Position numbers and translations under genes: made by a program. The notes under the pieces were generated by a model. That model worked only from the letters and a program-made list of their open reading frames with translations. It was not told where the DNA came from and searched no databases. Positions 44,684 to 57,956 of a stretch of DNA of 64,000 nucleotides are shown one piece after another; position 1 is the first letter of the stretch; each line of letters opens with the position of its first letter. The stretch spans positions 114,540-178,539 of the forward strand of contig JAJNNY010000069.1 in NCBI GenBank assembly GCA_022453515.1, read 5' to 3'. Origin of the DNA: Astrocystis sublimbata (Eukaryota; Ascomycota; Sordariomycetes; Xylariales; Xylariaceae).

Positions 44684-47600
44684 TCATAAGCTGGCATTCT
44701 CAAGCATCTCACATGCAACCCTTAATTTGTGGGAAACGTCCCCGACCTGGCAACATGGTTAGCCGTCGTTCTAGAGTTGATTTGTAACCCGTTTGAACTT
44801 ACGTGTTCTGTATCGAATATCTGGAAGTGATCGCAGGCAATGTCCAGCACCGGGATACTTCTCCCCATCAATTGTTCCCATTGAGATACCGACTGTTCCC
44901 GGAAGTCGCTGTTGCTGACCCACGGATAAGTTATGTTGCAGAGCAGCTCTGTGTCCATCGAACGGGAGCACTTGAGCATCACACACGGAACGCTGCGACT
45001 TCGTCGTTCCGGGTGGTAATTCTGCAGTAACATAGCGTGGTGCTCAAACTTCTGCTTGATCTTCTCTCTAGCTTGCTTTGATGACTCGGTGACGTAGGTC
45101 TTGTCGTTGGAAATCTTGTTGGTTAATATGTAGGAAATCACCTCGGGTGGCAGGGCCTGGTGCTCAACCGGCGGTGGCGAGTCGATGAGAATTAGACCCT
45201 TGACCCGCCGACCGAGGGCCTGCAGTTGCCGTGATACCTCGAAAGCTAGAACTCCGCCAAACGACCATCCTATGAGTGAAGATTAGATTCAATGCGTACT
45301 TTCAGAATCGGAAACAAATACTACGCCCACTCACCTCCAAGAATGATCTCTTGATCACTGTCGAGCTTTGTTCGCTTGATGTACAAGCTGGCAAGGTCCT
45401 CGAGGCGGTCAATAACGATCGATTGATCCGGACTGAAGATGCCCGTTATGCTGCGATTCATGTTGGACATGCGCGAATAGAAGCTACAGTAGCCACTTCC
45501 ATCATGGAAGAGGTAGGTGTTGCATTTGAGAGGTCCGTGGTTTTGTCGCTGTATGATTCTTTCGATGTCCTGATCTTCACGGGGTGTTAAGACGGTAGTT
45601 TTGGGCATCGCAGCCATCGTGTTAGCTTGGAGATCGAGAGATCCGGCAACCTTTTTTGACGAAAGTGCATTACCCGACACTATCTCCTGTAACTGGTTGA
45701 ATGTGAGCTCGGAGATGCTATACTGGCTTTCGTCAATGACCACGCCAAGCCTTTTCGTCAACTCATCGCTTAGCTCGATCGACAGTAGTGAGTCAACACC
45801 GAGTGTTCCTAATGCTACTCCCATCGTGCTAGGCTCAACTTCGATTCCGCACGTATCAAGGAACAGGTCCCCGAGGGTACTAATGCCCCCGACACTATTG
45901 ACTAGCGTTAGAGGCCCAGAATCGTCTGCATCACTTGAAGACGAGTCAAGTATCAGCTCTGGCGGCGATGGATTGAACGAGGGGCTGTGGGCTGATGCTT
46001 TCAGCGTGCGTGAGAGGTGATTGTTGAATGATGATAACGGAATCTTCTTGAAACAAGCCCCCTCCACATAAGCGAGAACGTTTCCTTCCGAGCTGATCAT
46101 ATAAGCCTCGGCAATAACCGAATGGCCGAGGTCTGTCAGAGCGCAATATATCGTTACTTCACCTTCTTTCAAATCTTCCAATGCGGGCATATATACATGC
46201 TCAATGCCAACGCATATGCAAGCCACATCTGATGGCACGTACAGATTGGCGACGAACCCTGGGGCGTGAAGGAGCGTGTCTATAATTGCGGGGTGGCAAA
46301 CGAATCTGCGGCTTAGAAACGAGCTGTCGACATCCATAGTTCCGCAAGCTTCGAGGCGTGTCTCGCTAATAGTCAGTTGCTTAAGGGTGAGAAATGGGTC
46401 ATCATAAGTCACCACTCTTGGAAAGATGACCTGATAGATGATTTTGGATGAAAACACATCGAATGCAGCCCCTGGATACTGAGTCAGAATGCGCCGGTGC
46501 CTTTTGGCATGCGCTGTTTTCCGCGTAAGCATGTCGGCGACCTCATTGGTCGATCTACGAGCAAAGACTCCGGAACAATGCTGTTGCCCGTTCGAAGAGA
46601 TTGAAAAGCGTGTCTCACTGTCAGGACTCATGTCGAGCTCGGTCCGGAGAGCCAAGCGGCTGTTCATCTGTTCTGTATATACGAGTGGTTTCTCGAAAGC
46701 GATGTCTGCCAGTAGATGTGGACTGGTACTTGGTCTGCTCTTTGATAGGCTATGAGCTTCTAGGGCGACCTCCACAAGCACAGAAGCAGGGCAAAGCGGA
46801 ACACCTGCCACACTGTGTGCCTTTATATAGGGGGCCAGAAGCTTGAAACTCGTGTCGAAACCAAATTCATCTGTATGCTTTGACTGTTCTGGCTCTGTAT
46901 AACCGACAAACTCAAATTGTGGCTTCGCAGGGGGGGAGGCAACCCCATCTGTTTTGGCCGAATAGTGCCTGTAGGGAACGAAGTAACGCGATGTGTTCAA
47001 CGGATACTTTGGGAGGTAGTTCAAGAATCTGGCTGGCGACCCATCATACACCTCTCTCCACTTCAACGGGTAATGTCGCAGGAACAAGTTACTCAAGCTG
47101 TGTGATAGAGTTTTCCAAGCCGACTCTTTCGGTTTCAGAGACGGTAGGAACGTGTAAGGCCTGTCTTTGATGATGTTTCGAATCATTGACTCGCTTGACG
47201 GTGATGGTCCGATTTCAACAAATTGTAAACTCGAGTCTGGGAATTCCCGTTGAATTTTTTCAATCACCAAGTGGAATTTAACACTATCCCGCGTCTGTTG
47301 TGGTAGATAATCTCGTTGCAGGCTCTCATTCGCGTTCAGAATATTTCCGTATAGACTCGACCCAAAACCAAGTCTACTGTTCCGCAGGTCAACGTTAGAC
47401 ACACAAATTTTGAAGTCGCCCATTATAGGATCCATGTATGACGAGTGGAACCCATAGGGGACGTCCAATTGCTTGGCTTTGATGCCTTTAGTCTTGCAGT
47501 ACTCGACGTAGTTAATTAATGATTCGATGGGCCCAGCAACCACAATATCCTCTGGGCTGTTGATGCAGGCAATGTTGATTCCCGAGTACCGAGCGTCGTC

Positions 47601-50600
47601 TCCGGTTAACACGGCCTCGATCTCATCGACCGTAGTCCTGCATGCCACCATGCTGGATTTACCGGGTTGGCATTTCGTGACGATGAGCCTAGCGCGTCTT
47701 GCAATAAGCAGCAGGGCATCCTTCATTTCTAGCATGCCGGCAATTGTCATGGCAGCATATTCCCCGATACTGTGTCCCACAACAACATCCGGCAACAACC
47801 CCCATTTGCTCCAGAGTCGGGAAAGACACAGTTCCAAGACGAACAATGCGCATTGTGTGATGATAATATCATCATTGGCGTTGCGGTTTTCATCTGAGAT
47901 CGAAGAATCTAAAATGAATGGTCCCACAAGAGGAAATTCATGATTTGTTAGGATATCATCACACTCGTCAACAATGGCGCGGATTTCAGGCACAGTGTGC
48001 AGTAATTCTGCACCCATACCTTTCCGGACGTGTCCTTGACCGGAGAAGACGAAGATGGTCTTTCGGTTGAGATCTTTGGCAAATTCTGACTGCAGTATAG
48101 TGGATTGGCGCAAAGAAGCCACAAGCTGGCTGAGGGTAGACCCAACGGCCGTTAGACGAAAGCCGTCATGAGCTTGCCTCCGCGCATTCATTGTGTAGCA
48201 AAGGTCCATGATGTCAAGCTCAGCGTGGGACTCGATATAGGCTGTGAAGTTCTCTTTGAGCTGTTGAAGCGCCTTTTCGCTTTTGGCCGAGAGGTTGAGT
48301 ACATGGTAAGAGCGGGGGGGTATTGATCGCTGGACTTTTGGATTACCCCTCGGCTTTTGAATGTATTCCTCGAGGACAAGAGCTGCGTTTGATCCGGCGG
48401 CTCCGAAATTGCACAACATAGCTCTCCGCGGGGACTGGGTGCTTGGCCTCTCCCAAGGGGTGAGCTGGGTTGGGATGACCACATTTCGAGCGCGTTCCGC
48501 AATTTTGGGGTTAAGGGACTTGAACGAAGCTTGAGGGGGTATCTGGCCCTTTTGGATTATAGCCAGTAGCTTCGCGACACCCGCCATGCCAGACGCAGCC
48601 TCGGCATGGCCAATGTTTCCTTTGATCGAGCTCACGTGCAAGGGGTTCGAGTCGGACCGAGGCCCGAAAGTGTTCGTCAAACTCAGTATCTCAGCGTAGT
48701 CGCCAGCTTGAGTTCCCGTTCCATGCGCCTCGACTAGGGAAACACTGCTCGCGGCTGTTCGACTCTTCTCAAGTAGACCGGAAAACAACGCTGCTTGTGT
48801 TCTATGATCGGGATGTGTTATCGATTTAGCTGTCCCGCATTGGTTGACGCCGACTCCACGAATCACTCCGTAGATATGGTCGTTCTCTTTGATTGCACTC
48901 GACAGCTTCTTGACGACTACTAAGCCACAACCTTCAGCCCTGCAGTAACCATCGGCGGCGGCATCAAAAGGCTTGCACTGTCCTGTCGGACTGAGGAAAT
49001 GCGCACGTGCAAGACCATTGTACATCTAGATGTTCATCAGCGAAAATTTTGCTGAGTGTGGACAGAAGTTTTCACATACATCGGTGCTAGAGATGGTGTT
49101 CACACCCCCTGCCAGTGCCACAGTACACTCCCCTGAGCGCAAGGCTTGGCAAGCTTGATTGAGAGCAACAAGCGACGATGAGCATGCGGTATCGACAACG
49201 ATAGACGGGCCTAGTAAGTGAAATGCGTAAGACACCCGCCCACTAAGAAATGATCTCAGCGTTCCTGGAGTGTAATACACGTCAATGTCGTCTCTCAGGT
49301 TATCAACATAGTCGTTAGTTGCAACACCAACAAAGACTCCAAACTTATCTTCCTGGAAAGTTGGGGTAGAGTTGGGACTGTATCCAGAATCTTCCAAGGC
49401 CTCAAGAGCTGCCTGGAGTAGAAGACGCTGTTGCGGATCCATTGATTTTGCCTCCCTAGGAGAAATGTTGAAGAACGACGAATCGAACTGGAAAGGATCG
49501 TCAAGAAAGTTGCCAAGTCTGTCGCTTAGGGTTGTTGATGTATCAAACCGCGACGACGGTATCTATAGTCTCTCTGGTCAGAATGAGACTAGGCGGTCAA
49601 TCTGTCACATACTTCTTGACTTACCTTGGAAGCAGTACATTGTGCCTTCTCAAGGACCTCCCAGAGCTGTTCCAGGGAAGAAGCTCCTGGGAAATTGATG
49701 GACATGCCGACTATGGCGATCAAATCTTGTGTGTCGTTCTCGAGGAGCTCTCCAGGTGTGCTGATGACACTTAACCTATCGTGCGTAGGCGCGCCTTGCA
49801 GGAGAGATCTCGTGCCAGGGCCATGACAAAGTAATCGATACCTAGCCACGTCATCATACCTGAGATATTTTATTGCTTTATTGAAGAGGCTCGCACGAGT
49901 CCTCTTCCAATCACAAACCTCTATAAAAATGCTCGCAAGCATAGTTTCCAGCAATGACTGACTATTCTTTCCCTCGATTATGAGGTCTCCTGTTGTTGAC
50001 GACCTCAACGGGACGTGAAGAGCATCCCATGCTGGAAACTCGATTCGTCGCCTTCTGACATCTTCCAGCACCTGTGCCACGACTTCGTTCATTTCTGAGC
50101 CTCCATGGTAAAGTCCGTGAATATGGGCTGGACGACACTGGACAGAAGAAGGGACAGCTGTGGACCTAAACTTCGACAAGATATGCCCGGGACCGCTTAA
50201 TGAATGAACATCGTTGTCAAATATGGCCGAAATCTGAATTAAGTGGTTCATGTTCTAAATGCAAATAGTCAGCTTGTTTGGAGTCTGGGAATCTGACTCA
50301 ATTTGCCTATAGCTACCTCGTCATTGTGGCTGCGAAACTCCGCCAGCGCATTCTCCAAATGAGATATCGGCCAATTAAATGTGCTCAGCGCAGATGCCGG
50401 GTTTGATCTTATATCTCCACGCAGACTATGGCAAGCAGCAGCGGATCTAAGACCGATCCAGAATGATAAACGAAAGCCGTGAACAATTGAGGTGGAAAAG
50501 CCTGGCGATCCGTACGACAAACTGGAGGCTGCCAACACTGCGGGTATCAGCCCGGTGCAGATACCTGTTACCTCAACAATGCGAAGGCGTGTTTTGCTTT

Positions 50601-50937
50601 GAGCTTCAAATGCTAATAAGTCCAGAATTTGGTGCAGGAACAAAGCCGTAGTCTCGGTAACTGGGTGTGATCGAGTTGTCTGGGATGGAAACAGTAGTGC
50701 CTCGGTGCTTTCGAAGAACGTCGATGGCTCGCAGCCGAGTACCTCTCGCTCTTCCTCGCTCAGTGTTGAGCACTCATTGTAAAAGGCATTTAAACATTCT
50801 TCCAAAACCAATTGAAATGCCGACTGTGCTTCGCCAAGACACAGTTTCGATTTAATTACTGTGGCTTCGTCGGATAGGTACTCTCTTGAGCCCTGCCCGT
50901 TAAAAACAAGCAAGTCACCCAGGATTTCAGCCTTCAT
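44684..50937 (-). CDS. Non-reducing polyketide synthase, SAT-KS-AT-PT-ACP-TE
   Basis: Builds an aromatic polyketide from an acyl starter and malonyl-CoA. Six exons (50937-50317, 50254-49625, 49562-49080, 49025-45335, 45269-44803, 44746-44684) close in phase to 1984 aa, typical for this class. In order: SAT with GICTG (Cys127); KS from ~386 with DTACSSS (Cys544), EAHGTGT (His679) and GNIGHAEA (His718); AT with GHSIGE (Ser997); product template with [10 protein letters not shown] (His1315) and [10 protein letters not shown] (Asp1494); one ACP with GVDSL (Ser1657); thioesterase with GWSFGG (Ser1811) and CDHFQIFD (His). All catalytic residues are present. The last exon encodes only 20 residues ([15 protein letters not shown]) and restores the TE C-terminus. 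One ACP and a TE suggest release of a monocyclic or short product, but chain length cannot be read directly. Confidence 0.96.
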
Positions 50938-51292
50938 GTTTATTATGTGTATGAAACCACATGCCCTGCAATCGTTTGGATGCCAACGGTTTGCACAAAC
51001 GCACTTGAGCGCAGGAGATGGTGTGCTTGGTCGTTTACTGTGAAGCCTCTTGCTCTCGTATCAGGGTGATCTCGTGAGTTCTAAGAGAGGTAATACTGCC
51101 TAAAAATATCCTGTGTTGGTTCATTGGTGTTATCAAGCCGGCTGATATCATAGTACTTCTTTCTTAATCTAGACTGCTATCTACCAATCTCCGATGTCAA
51201 TTGTCTAGAAAAGGGGTATACTCGACACCGTGTTCACGTCTGCCTTGATCCCGACCCATTTGTCACCATGCTCCATTCAGAACGCTAGTTCT

Positions 51293-51303
51293 TCGAATAT
51301 CGA
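51293..51303. promoter_or_regulatory. Candidate AflR-type site TCGN5CGA upstream of NR-PKS
   Basis: TCGAATATCGA is a perfect TCGN5CGA palindrome about 356 nt upstream of the NR-PKS start codon. The same pattern lies upstream of the HR-PKS (5459-5469). Confidence 0.35.
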
Positions 51304-54300
51304 AAGAGAAAAGGGCTATACTCGGGTCCGGAGCCGAGTGCTTGGTAAGTGGCATGTTAAATGAATTAATACCAGTGCCTGACATGTTAAGTTTGATCAA
51401 GTTCAAAAGATCACTCATGAAGCTACAATGAAGCTCGATATGTAAATATACAGAAAACTGTGAAAATTATAAATATTGTAGATAAGCGAAGAATTGATGT
51501 TCATTCAAATTCAACGAGTCGGGCCTTAATCCCACGGCTTGCACCATGTTCAGGATGGCGAACTGCTTTACTAGACTTGATTGGAGATGTATCTGGCATC
51601 TTAATTCTTTCCCGTCACCATGATGGCCCTTGTGTGATAAGGGACGAGGGTTTCGGTATCGGGAAAAATGTGTCAAGTCTCAATAAGCAATGAGATTCAG
51701 CCCTATGCTACCCTACCAGACGCTCGGATCTCTTGTCCCACAACGAAATGGAAGAAACAAAGGACGAGGCCGTACAGAGTTCCTTTGTATATTGATAGCC
51801 TTAATCAGTGCTGACTCCTCCCCAAGGATTAAGAACTGGCCTGGTCTGATGAGCGTACAGCTTATCCGAGTCTTTGACCCCGGACCAATCGCAAAGGTCC
51901 CTTGCGCACTTCTTAGTCTTGAGCACACGCGCCCTGGGCGTCCCTGCTTCGCCGTGCAGTTCTGACATAATGAAACAAGATCGCCACATGCCAAGCTAGT
52001 ATTCGAGGATTGCTTACATACAAAGGCAGCGGACACCTTTGCGCAAGTAAGCATCTTGAGGGCCCCACGTACTTCATAGTTAGTGGGCTGGCGCTGCGAA
52101 CGTAGTGACGCGCGAGGCGGCAGTTGAGAAACAATGCCGCTCGCCTACGTTTGCGGAACCAGATGCTGTCGTATTTGGGTTCTAGAATGCTGGTCAATGG
52201 AGATGGTTGAGGCATCCTGGTGGCTTTGATTGGACGCATTGTACTGCGGGATGTTCTAGCGTCATCCCCATGCGCCAAGGTGCTGGAATCGACGGGCGAC
52301 CAGACAAGGAGACCCAAACCAAGGGCATTTCTGTTCACCTTAATCCCTCTTTGGCTAGAGGCAATGTAAGGCATCCCGGTGGCCAAGACATCATATGTAA
52401 TCAACCCCCCTCCCATTGTTGCCTGATCCGCCTAAGCGAGTCGAAAACATGGCGCTAAAATGCGATAATAACGGTTGTGATATAGTTCGGGGCCACAAGA
52501 AACAAGCTTCCTACCCAGATCAAAAGATTCGACCATCCTGTCCGAATGGCGCTTAGGTTGCTTGCTGCATACGGCGTGATATGAATGCAGAAATGCGTAA
52601 GTGGCCCGTTGCCAGGCACCCAGGCATCATTTCTCCGACAAGACAGCATACTCCAGTCACGCGTTCCCTGCCCCTCACTAAATTTGTATATCCCATTCGC
52701 CGGCACCGCCCTATATTGACGTCAACATAGCTGTGTAAGAAAGAGGGTGTTGGTCCATTATGTTAAACTTCATCAGCTTCCCTTGTGCATAACCACACTG
52801 AGTAGAGTCTGCGAATTGTATTACTTACTAGTAATTGGAATCGCGGTCTGTTTCTTCGAGCATGTGCACACGCCGTCCAGACGTGTCACGTATGCTGCCA
52901 ATGATCAGCCAAGGACGCGGGCTTTGATCGTGAAGATAATCAGACGATGTCGGCATCTTGTGAGCTAGCCGCCACACAGTTGTTGTCCAAAGCTTCGCTT
53001 AGGTATTCAAAATCGCCGATTCAGAAGCTGCAGCCGATAAGGAGACAGGCGGCCTTCTTGTGGTCTGTAGGGCTTATTCGGCGACGCTAGTCAATGCGAC
53101 TCTGCGGACCTGCCGATTGCAACATTCCTTTATTAGCAATGGCCAAGGTGATAGTAAACGAATAGGCGAGACTTGGGTTTCTCGCAGTGGAGCGATAGCT
53201 GTGTTGCTCATTGCTCTCTTGTTGCTAGAATCCGTAAGCCGTGGCATCGTGGTCCTTAACGGCCCTGTTCCGGGTTCTGCTCCGGTATGCAGAGATGACA
53301 TCGCGATCGGACGAGGGCCCCGAGTAACGAAGCAGCCCGTCGTAGATCGCGCTGCACTGCTTTGCTGACTCGGGCCGAACTCGGGGTCTGCTAGCGTCGA
53401 TATACGGCGGCGGTGGCCGTCGCTGGTCTTCATCTATAAAACTTACTAAACACCCGCATCGGGATCCTAGTATGCAAGCACATGCGTCCAGCGTTGCAGC
53501 GGGTTCGGCTAAAGACCTGGTTTCTGACATGATGCAGAAGCCTGGTGCTTGGGTCCCCTGGCGATGTGACAGGGTTACGATATGTGCAAAACGAGAAAGT
53601 GCCTTGCAGCCGTGATTGGACCCACGAATTAACGTGACAAGACCTTGATGAAGGGCATCGGCACAAGGGGGCGAAGAGCGCGTCATCTTTCTATGGGCAT
53701 GGGGGTGTCCGGAAGTGCAACCGCGATGGTGTGTAGCCACCGTAATGGCCGTATACGGTAACAGTGGTACTGCCGTGCTGTGCTTTCAAACACAGCTCAC
53801 CCCATCACAGTGGCCATCAGGCCATGGCCCCCGTCAGCCAAACTTAGCTCTCCTATTGCCTGCGCCGCTGTGTGGCATTAAAATGATTGAGGTCTGTTTC
53901 CCCGGATCTTGGTACCGAAACTCTATCTGTCTCGAAAACCACATGTGGCATTACTAATCACTTCAAACTTCTTTGTCTTACTATTCTATCATTGCACTTT
54001 AATTTGCGAGAAACTACCGTGTGGGAAGACAGGACCAAGAAGCGTTCATGTACGCAGGCCTTCACCGGGAATATGCTTCCAGAGAGCCGGAGTGGACTTG
54101 ACCTGCAATGCAAGGTGTCTGTGACATATAATCTGCACGTGGGGTCTCGCTGTACAGTAGATCATTTTGGTCAAAGCAGTAGTTACCCAAGGAGTTGCAT
54201 CGCAATACGAAAGTGCGCAAATCATAGAAATGCAGCTAAAATCCTTAAAATCCTACAGGAGCGAGACACGGATATTGATATTGTCTAGATTCGACATTGC

Positions 54301-55050
54301 GAAGTTGCTGTCGATCTAAGATCTAATCAACATTGGTATGCAACCCTCTAACCAATTGTTTCCTAGAGTGCCTTTTCAGTCGAGGCTAGTGTGATTCAAA
54401 GGTGTAGCAACCATAGTGTCCACCCTATCGCCAGGTTTTCAGTTCTTCAGTTACCCGCCGTATCGAAGATGAAGTGATTTGCGTCAGTCCTACATCTATG
54501 CCGCAGGTGCTTTAATAGTACGAGTGCTATAGGTAGCATTTGATTTTCGTCTATTTCTTGGCGCCAATCACCTGAGTAAATTGCTGGGAAAGGTATCAGT
54601 GCTCGTTGATATTCTTCGAGGTTATGCAATAGCCAATCAATCCGAACATGGTATCACATCGAAGAATCAATGACCCACTGACATTGCCACATGACTGTAG
54701 TTGAACAGCTCACTTAATTTTCGAGGGGAATGTGGTTGCGTGCACTTACATCATGCATATCCGTGAAGACAAAGCGTTGCCCTAATTACCAATGGAGCAT
54801 CAGGGGCCTTTGATGTATGGATCTTCTCTTGCACCTGCCTTCATTGACCTGCGTCGGATTCTATTGCGTCGCCTTTGACCAATGAGTAGTCTCTTTATGT
54901 CTCACTTATTACCAACTATGGATGAAGGTACATAAGCCTGCTGGCAGGGGGTCCCAGGTACCAAGTAGCACTACATAGCTCATAGAAGAGGAATGACAAA
55001 AGTAACTCGCTGCACTTCATGTCACATCTGTAAAATGGCAACTGGAAGTT

Positions 55051-55080
55051 TCAAGGCATCTCAAGGCATCTCAAGGCATC
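55051..55080. repeat. Three tandem copies of a 10-bp unit
   Basis: TCAAGGCATC is repeated exactly three times at 55051-55060, 55061-55070 and 55071-55080, followed by a degraded fourth copy. It lies ~80 nt upstream of the Myb-like gene start. Confidence 0.9.
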
Positions 55081-55162
55081 TCAAAGAACAGTTGGCAGGA
55101 TCACAGCATAAACATATGCTACCCAGATCCAATACCTCGACATAGTAGTGACTTCGTTCAAC

Positions 55163-56695
55163 ATGAACTCGCGGGAAAGAAGAGTACCAAAACGGTGGTC
55201 GGAGGACGAGGACTGCATATTGCATCAGGAGACCCAAAAGCAAGGTACGTGGACTAGGCCCCAAATCATGTTTGGTCAAACCGGTCTCCCTGGTTTTTGT
55301 ACACCGGAGCTAATGATTGATTCGTTGATGTAGAGATGGCAGGAGAGGCCAAGGACTGGCATCGCATTGCTGCGAAACTGCCTGGTCGAACAAATAAGGA
55401 TTGCCGCAAGCGCTGGGTGAACAAGGTCTGTGGAAGCCTCAGGAAAGGACCTTGGAACAAACATGAGGATGAGTCATTGCTAGACGCTGTTGACAGATAT
55501 GGTCAAAGGTACTAGTCCTCAAGCTCCCCCAATCTGAGTCAGGGTGTTCGTGCCTTGTGCTAACACTATATTTGGAGATGGACACTGGTCGCAAATGAAG
55601 TTGGGTACCGGAGCCCTGATCGTAAGTCCATGTTTCCTCGAATACGTGACGCGCCAGCAAGATTCACTCGAGAACATGATGGCGATTGACGCATTTCTTC
55701 GCCTTCAGAGTGCGCTAAGCGCTGGCAATCGAAACTCGACCCGAATCTTGAACATGGCGGATGGACTCCAGAAGAGGTCAGTAACAAGAATCCCGAGAGA
55801 CTACAATTGCATCAGATATTAAGGTAGCTACAACAGGATGAGCTGCTATTAAGCCTGGTAAAAGAGAAAGGGAGAGAATGGAAGATGTTCCAGGAGTCGA
55901 GCTTCACCAAGCGGTCAACAAACGAACTAAAGAACCGGTTAGCATCTCGGAGTCCTTTGGCGCTGCAAATTTCATGATCTAAATAATTTTAGGTATACTG
56001 GTCTCGCTCGAAAAGGGAAACATATACATAGCAGGAGTGAAAGTCTATGTCTGACTCCAAGCTCGCCCACGTTCAGCGTGGATTACAACACGGACGGGGA
56101 TGATGGTGGCATGCAGGGGCAAAGCACGAGCCATCACGCGAGCGATCCAAGTCAAGCCTCAACGACGGACTCCCTTATGACCGAAGGTCTAGGAGTTGAT
56201 CTGATCAGCACACTTGACAATCCTAGCATCTGGATGGATGATTTTCATGGCCTTCAATCCATCTCAGAAGACCTACTCTCCGGGTACATACCTGAAAACA
56301 ACAGCACGATCAATACCGAAGAGCTTCCCACCATGTCACCATTAACACCAGATAGCACAAACGCGACAAATTCAACAAAGGAAAGGTCAACGGAGCTAGC
56401 TAACTCAACTCCGTGGCATCAACCAACCTTCAACCCCGAAATAAGCAGTCAAGTGACGACGATGGTTGACTCAATGTACGAAATCAATAGCAGCATGCTA
56501 GGAGATGGTCTTTTGCCTCTGATGCAGGGAGATAGTAGTGGCACCAGTTGCGCAGATGAGACTTTTTACACACCGAGGGAGAGCAGTGTTGGTAGAGTCA
56601 CGCTTGTGATAGACGGATGCAATCGAGACACGCTTTATAGCTTACTAGATCTTACTAAATCTTTGAAGGGAAAGACTAAGATAGAGATTAACTAG
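55163..56695 (+). CDS. Myb-like DNA-binding protein (three Myb repeats)
   Basis: Six exons (55163-55244, 55334-55508, 55578-55621, 55709-55776, 55837-55937, 55993-56695) give 390 aa in phase. Three SANT/Myb repeats fill the first ~150 residues. R1 spans RWSEDEDCIL to DWHRIAAKLPGRTNKDCRKRW. R2 spans GPWNKHEDESLLDAVDRYG to WTLVANEVGYRSPDQCAKRW. R3 spans GWTPEEDELLLSLVKEKG to WKMFQESSFTKRSTNELKNRY, where the usual third aromatic is less clear. The rest is Ser/Thr/Asn-rich and acidic, fitting an activation region, and ends in a short ordered segment (VTLVIDGCNRDTLYSLLDL). Nuclear regulator; target unknown. It is 4.2 kb from the NR-PKS start and could regulate it. Confidence 0.9.
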
Positions 56696-57956
56696 TAGTA
56701 TGAACGGTCAATTAGACTACCTCCCTCACCGGCACTCAACACAGTGGCTCTTCAATGAGTGTCTACGAGTAGGCATCGCGGAGGCTTTTGCGCAAAAACA
56801 CCAACCTGTTTTGCCCCCAAATGCGGCTGAGAGGACTATTGGCGGAGTTCCGCAGCGACATGCGGATATCAAAGGCCGAGAAGCGGGACTTCGTGACATG
56901 TTGCCAGTCATCACGCTCACGGGTGCATCGTTGAGGTCAAGGGGCTCATCTCCTAATAGTCGATGTGTCATCTGATTACCGCCTAGGGATTGATCCATTG
57001 ACTACCCTGCAGCGACATTTCATCCTTGCCTGTATGTACTCTGTCGTCCAACACAGTGATACTTGCATGGGGTGCCTGTTCTATGAGTGACGACAGCACA
57101 TATAATCAATGATATAGTCAAGTGGCTGTACCTAAGATGTGCGACCATATACACATTTAGTGACCGATACGAGACCACACTCTGCGCTGGCTTTGAAAAT
57201 TATCAGTATGGGGGCTAAGCCCTCAGATCAACACCGAAAAGTGCCAGATCCTGCAAGACCAAAGTCATTGCTTTGCATTCATGATCTTGACGCTTCCAAT
57301 TCATTGCAACCTGTTTAAAGGTTAATTCACTCTGAGCAGTTATTGTGCTCCGGCCGGAACGACCATCGTTCCCCTCCTCTGTAGCGAGGTTGTGTGAATG
57401 GACAATACGTGATGGGAAAGCTACCGTTGCTGCAACGTGGAGCAAACATGACGAAGCTGAACAGTCACACGTCACTTGATGAAACCGATCCGAGACAAGA
57501 GATCCCGCTGGCGACCATTGGAGCACTATTGCGAGGCAGCATTGGTCTTCAAGGTCATGATGCGACAGGCAACGCACAGAGGAAAGGGCCTGTTCAGGCA
57601 GTCCCAAATCTCGCGAAAGGTACAGACCATAGCCCGATGGGCATGACTCGTAGAGCATACAGATGAGCATGCGACAAGGTCTCATCCGAGTCCGTCAGCC
57701 ATATAGTAGGCTATCTGCCAGATCAGGGCTCTGCGGCTGTGATCCTGCTTATGGGGCCATTGCTGCCTATACTGTGAAATTCCACAAGAGTCGTAGGACG
57801 TCCTCAACCACCAGCTTGACACGTTGGTGGGGTATCGTGTCACTGCGACGAACGATGATGGCTCTTGTTATGGTCTTGATCTGTGTCCCTTTCGAGACTG
57901 GGATCGGGGCTCGGCGATCGCGTGTGCACTGGCGCATGGGCTGGTTCATCGGTTGG
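56696..57956. other. Intergenic, no gene seen
   Basis: 1.26 kb between convergent ends of the Myb-like gene and the next minus-strand gene. Frames up to ~150 codons occur but lack motifs. Confidence 0.45.

Larger units (their letters stand above)
50938..55162. other. 4.2-kb gene-poor stretch
   Basis: NR-PKS upstream region, then scattered broken frames. A TCGN5CGA site lies at 51293-51303. A minus-strand open frame at 53225-53740 (171 codons) has a coding-like, Arg/Ser/Pro-rich composition (RRPPPPYIDASRPRVRP) but no recognisable domain. It may be a decayed gene. A 10-bp triple repeat lies at 55051-55080. No transposon ends were identified. Confidence 0.4.

Noticed and set aside
51913..52706. 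Minus-strand frames resembling a transporter remnant (short hydrophobic stretch IWVGSLFLVAPNYITTVI)
   Set aside because: There is only one hydrophobic segment, several frame changes and no family motif, so it is not supportable as a gene or pseudogene.
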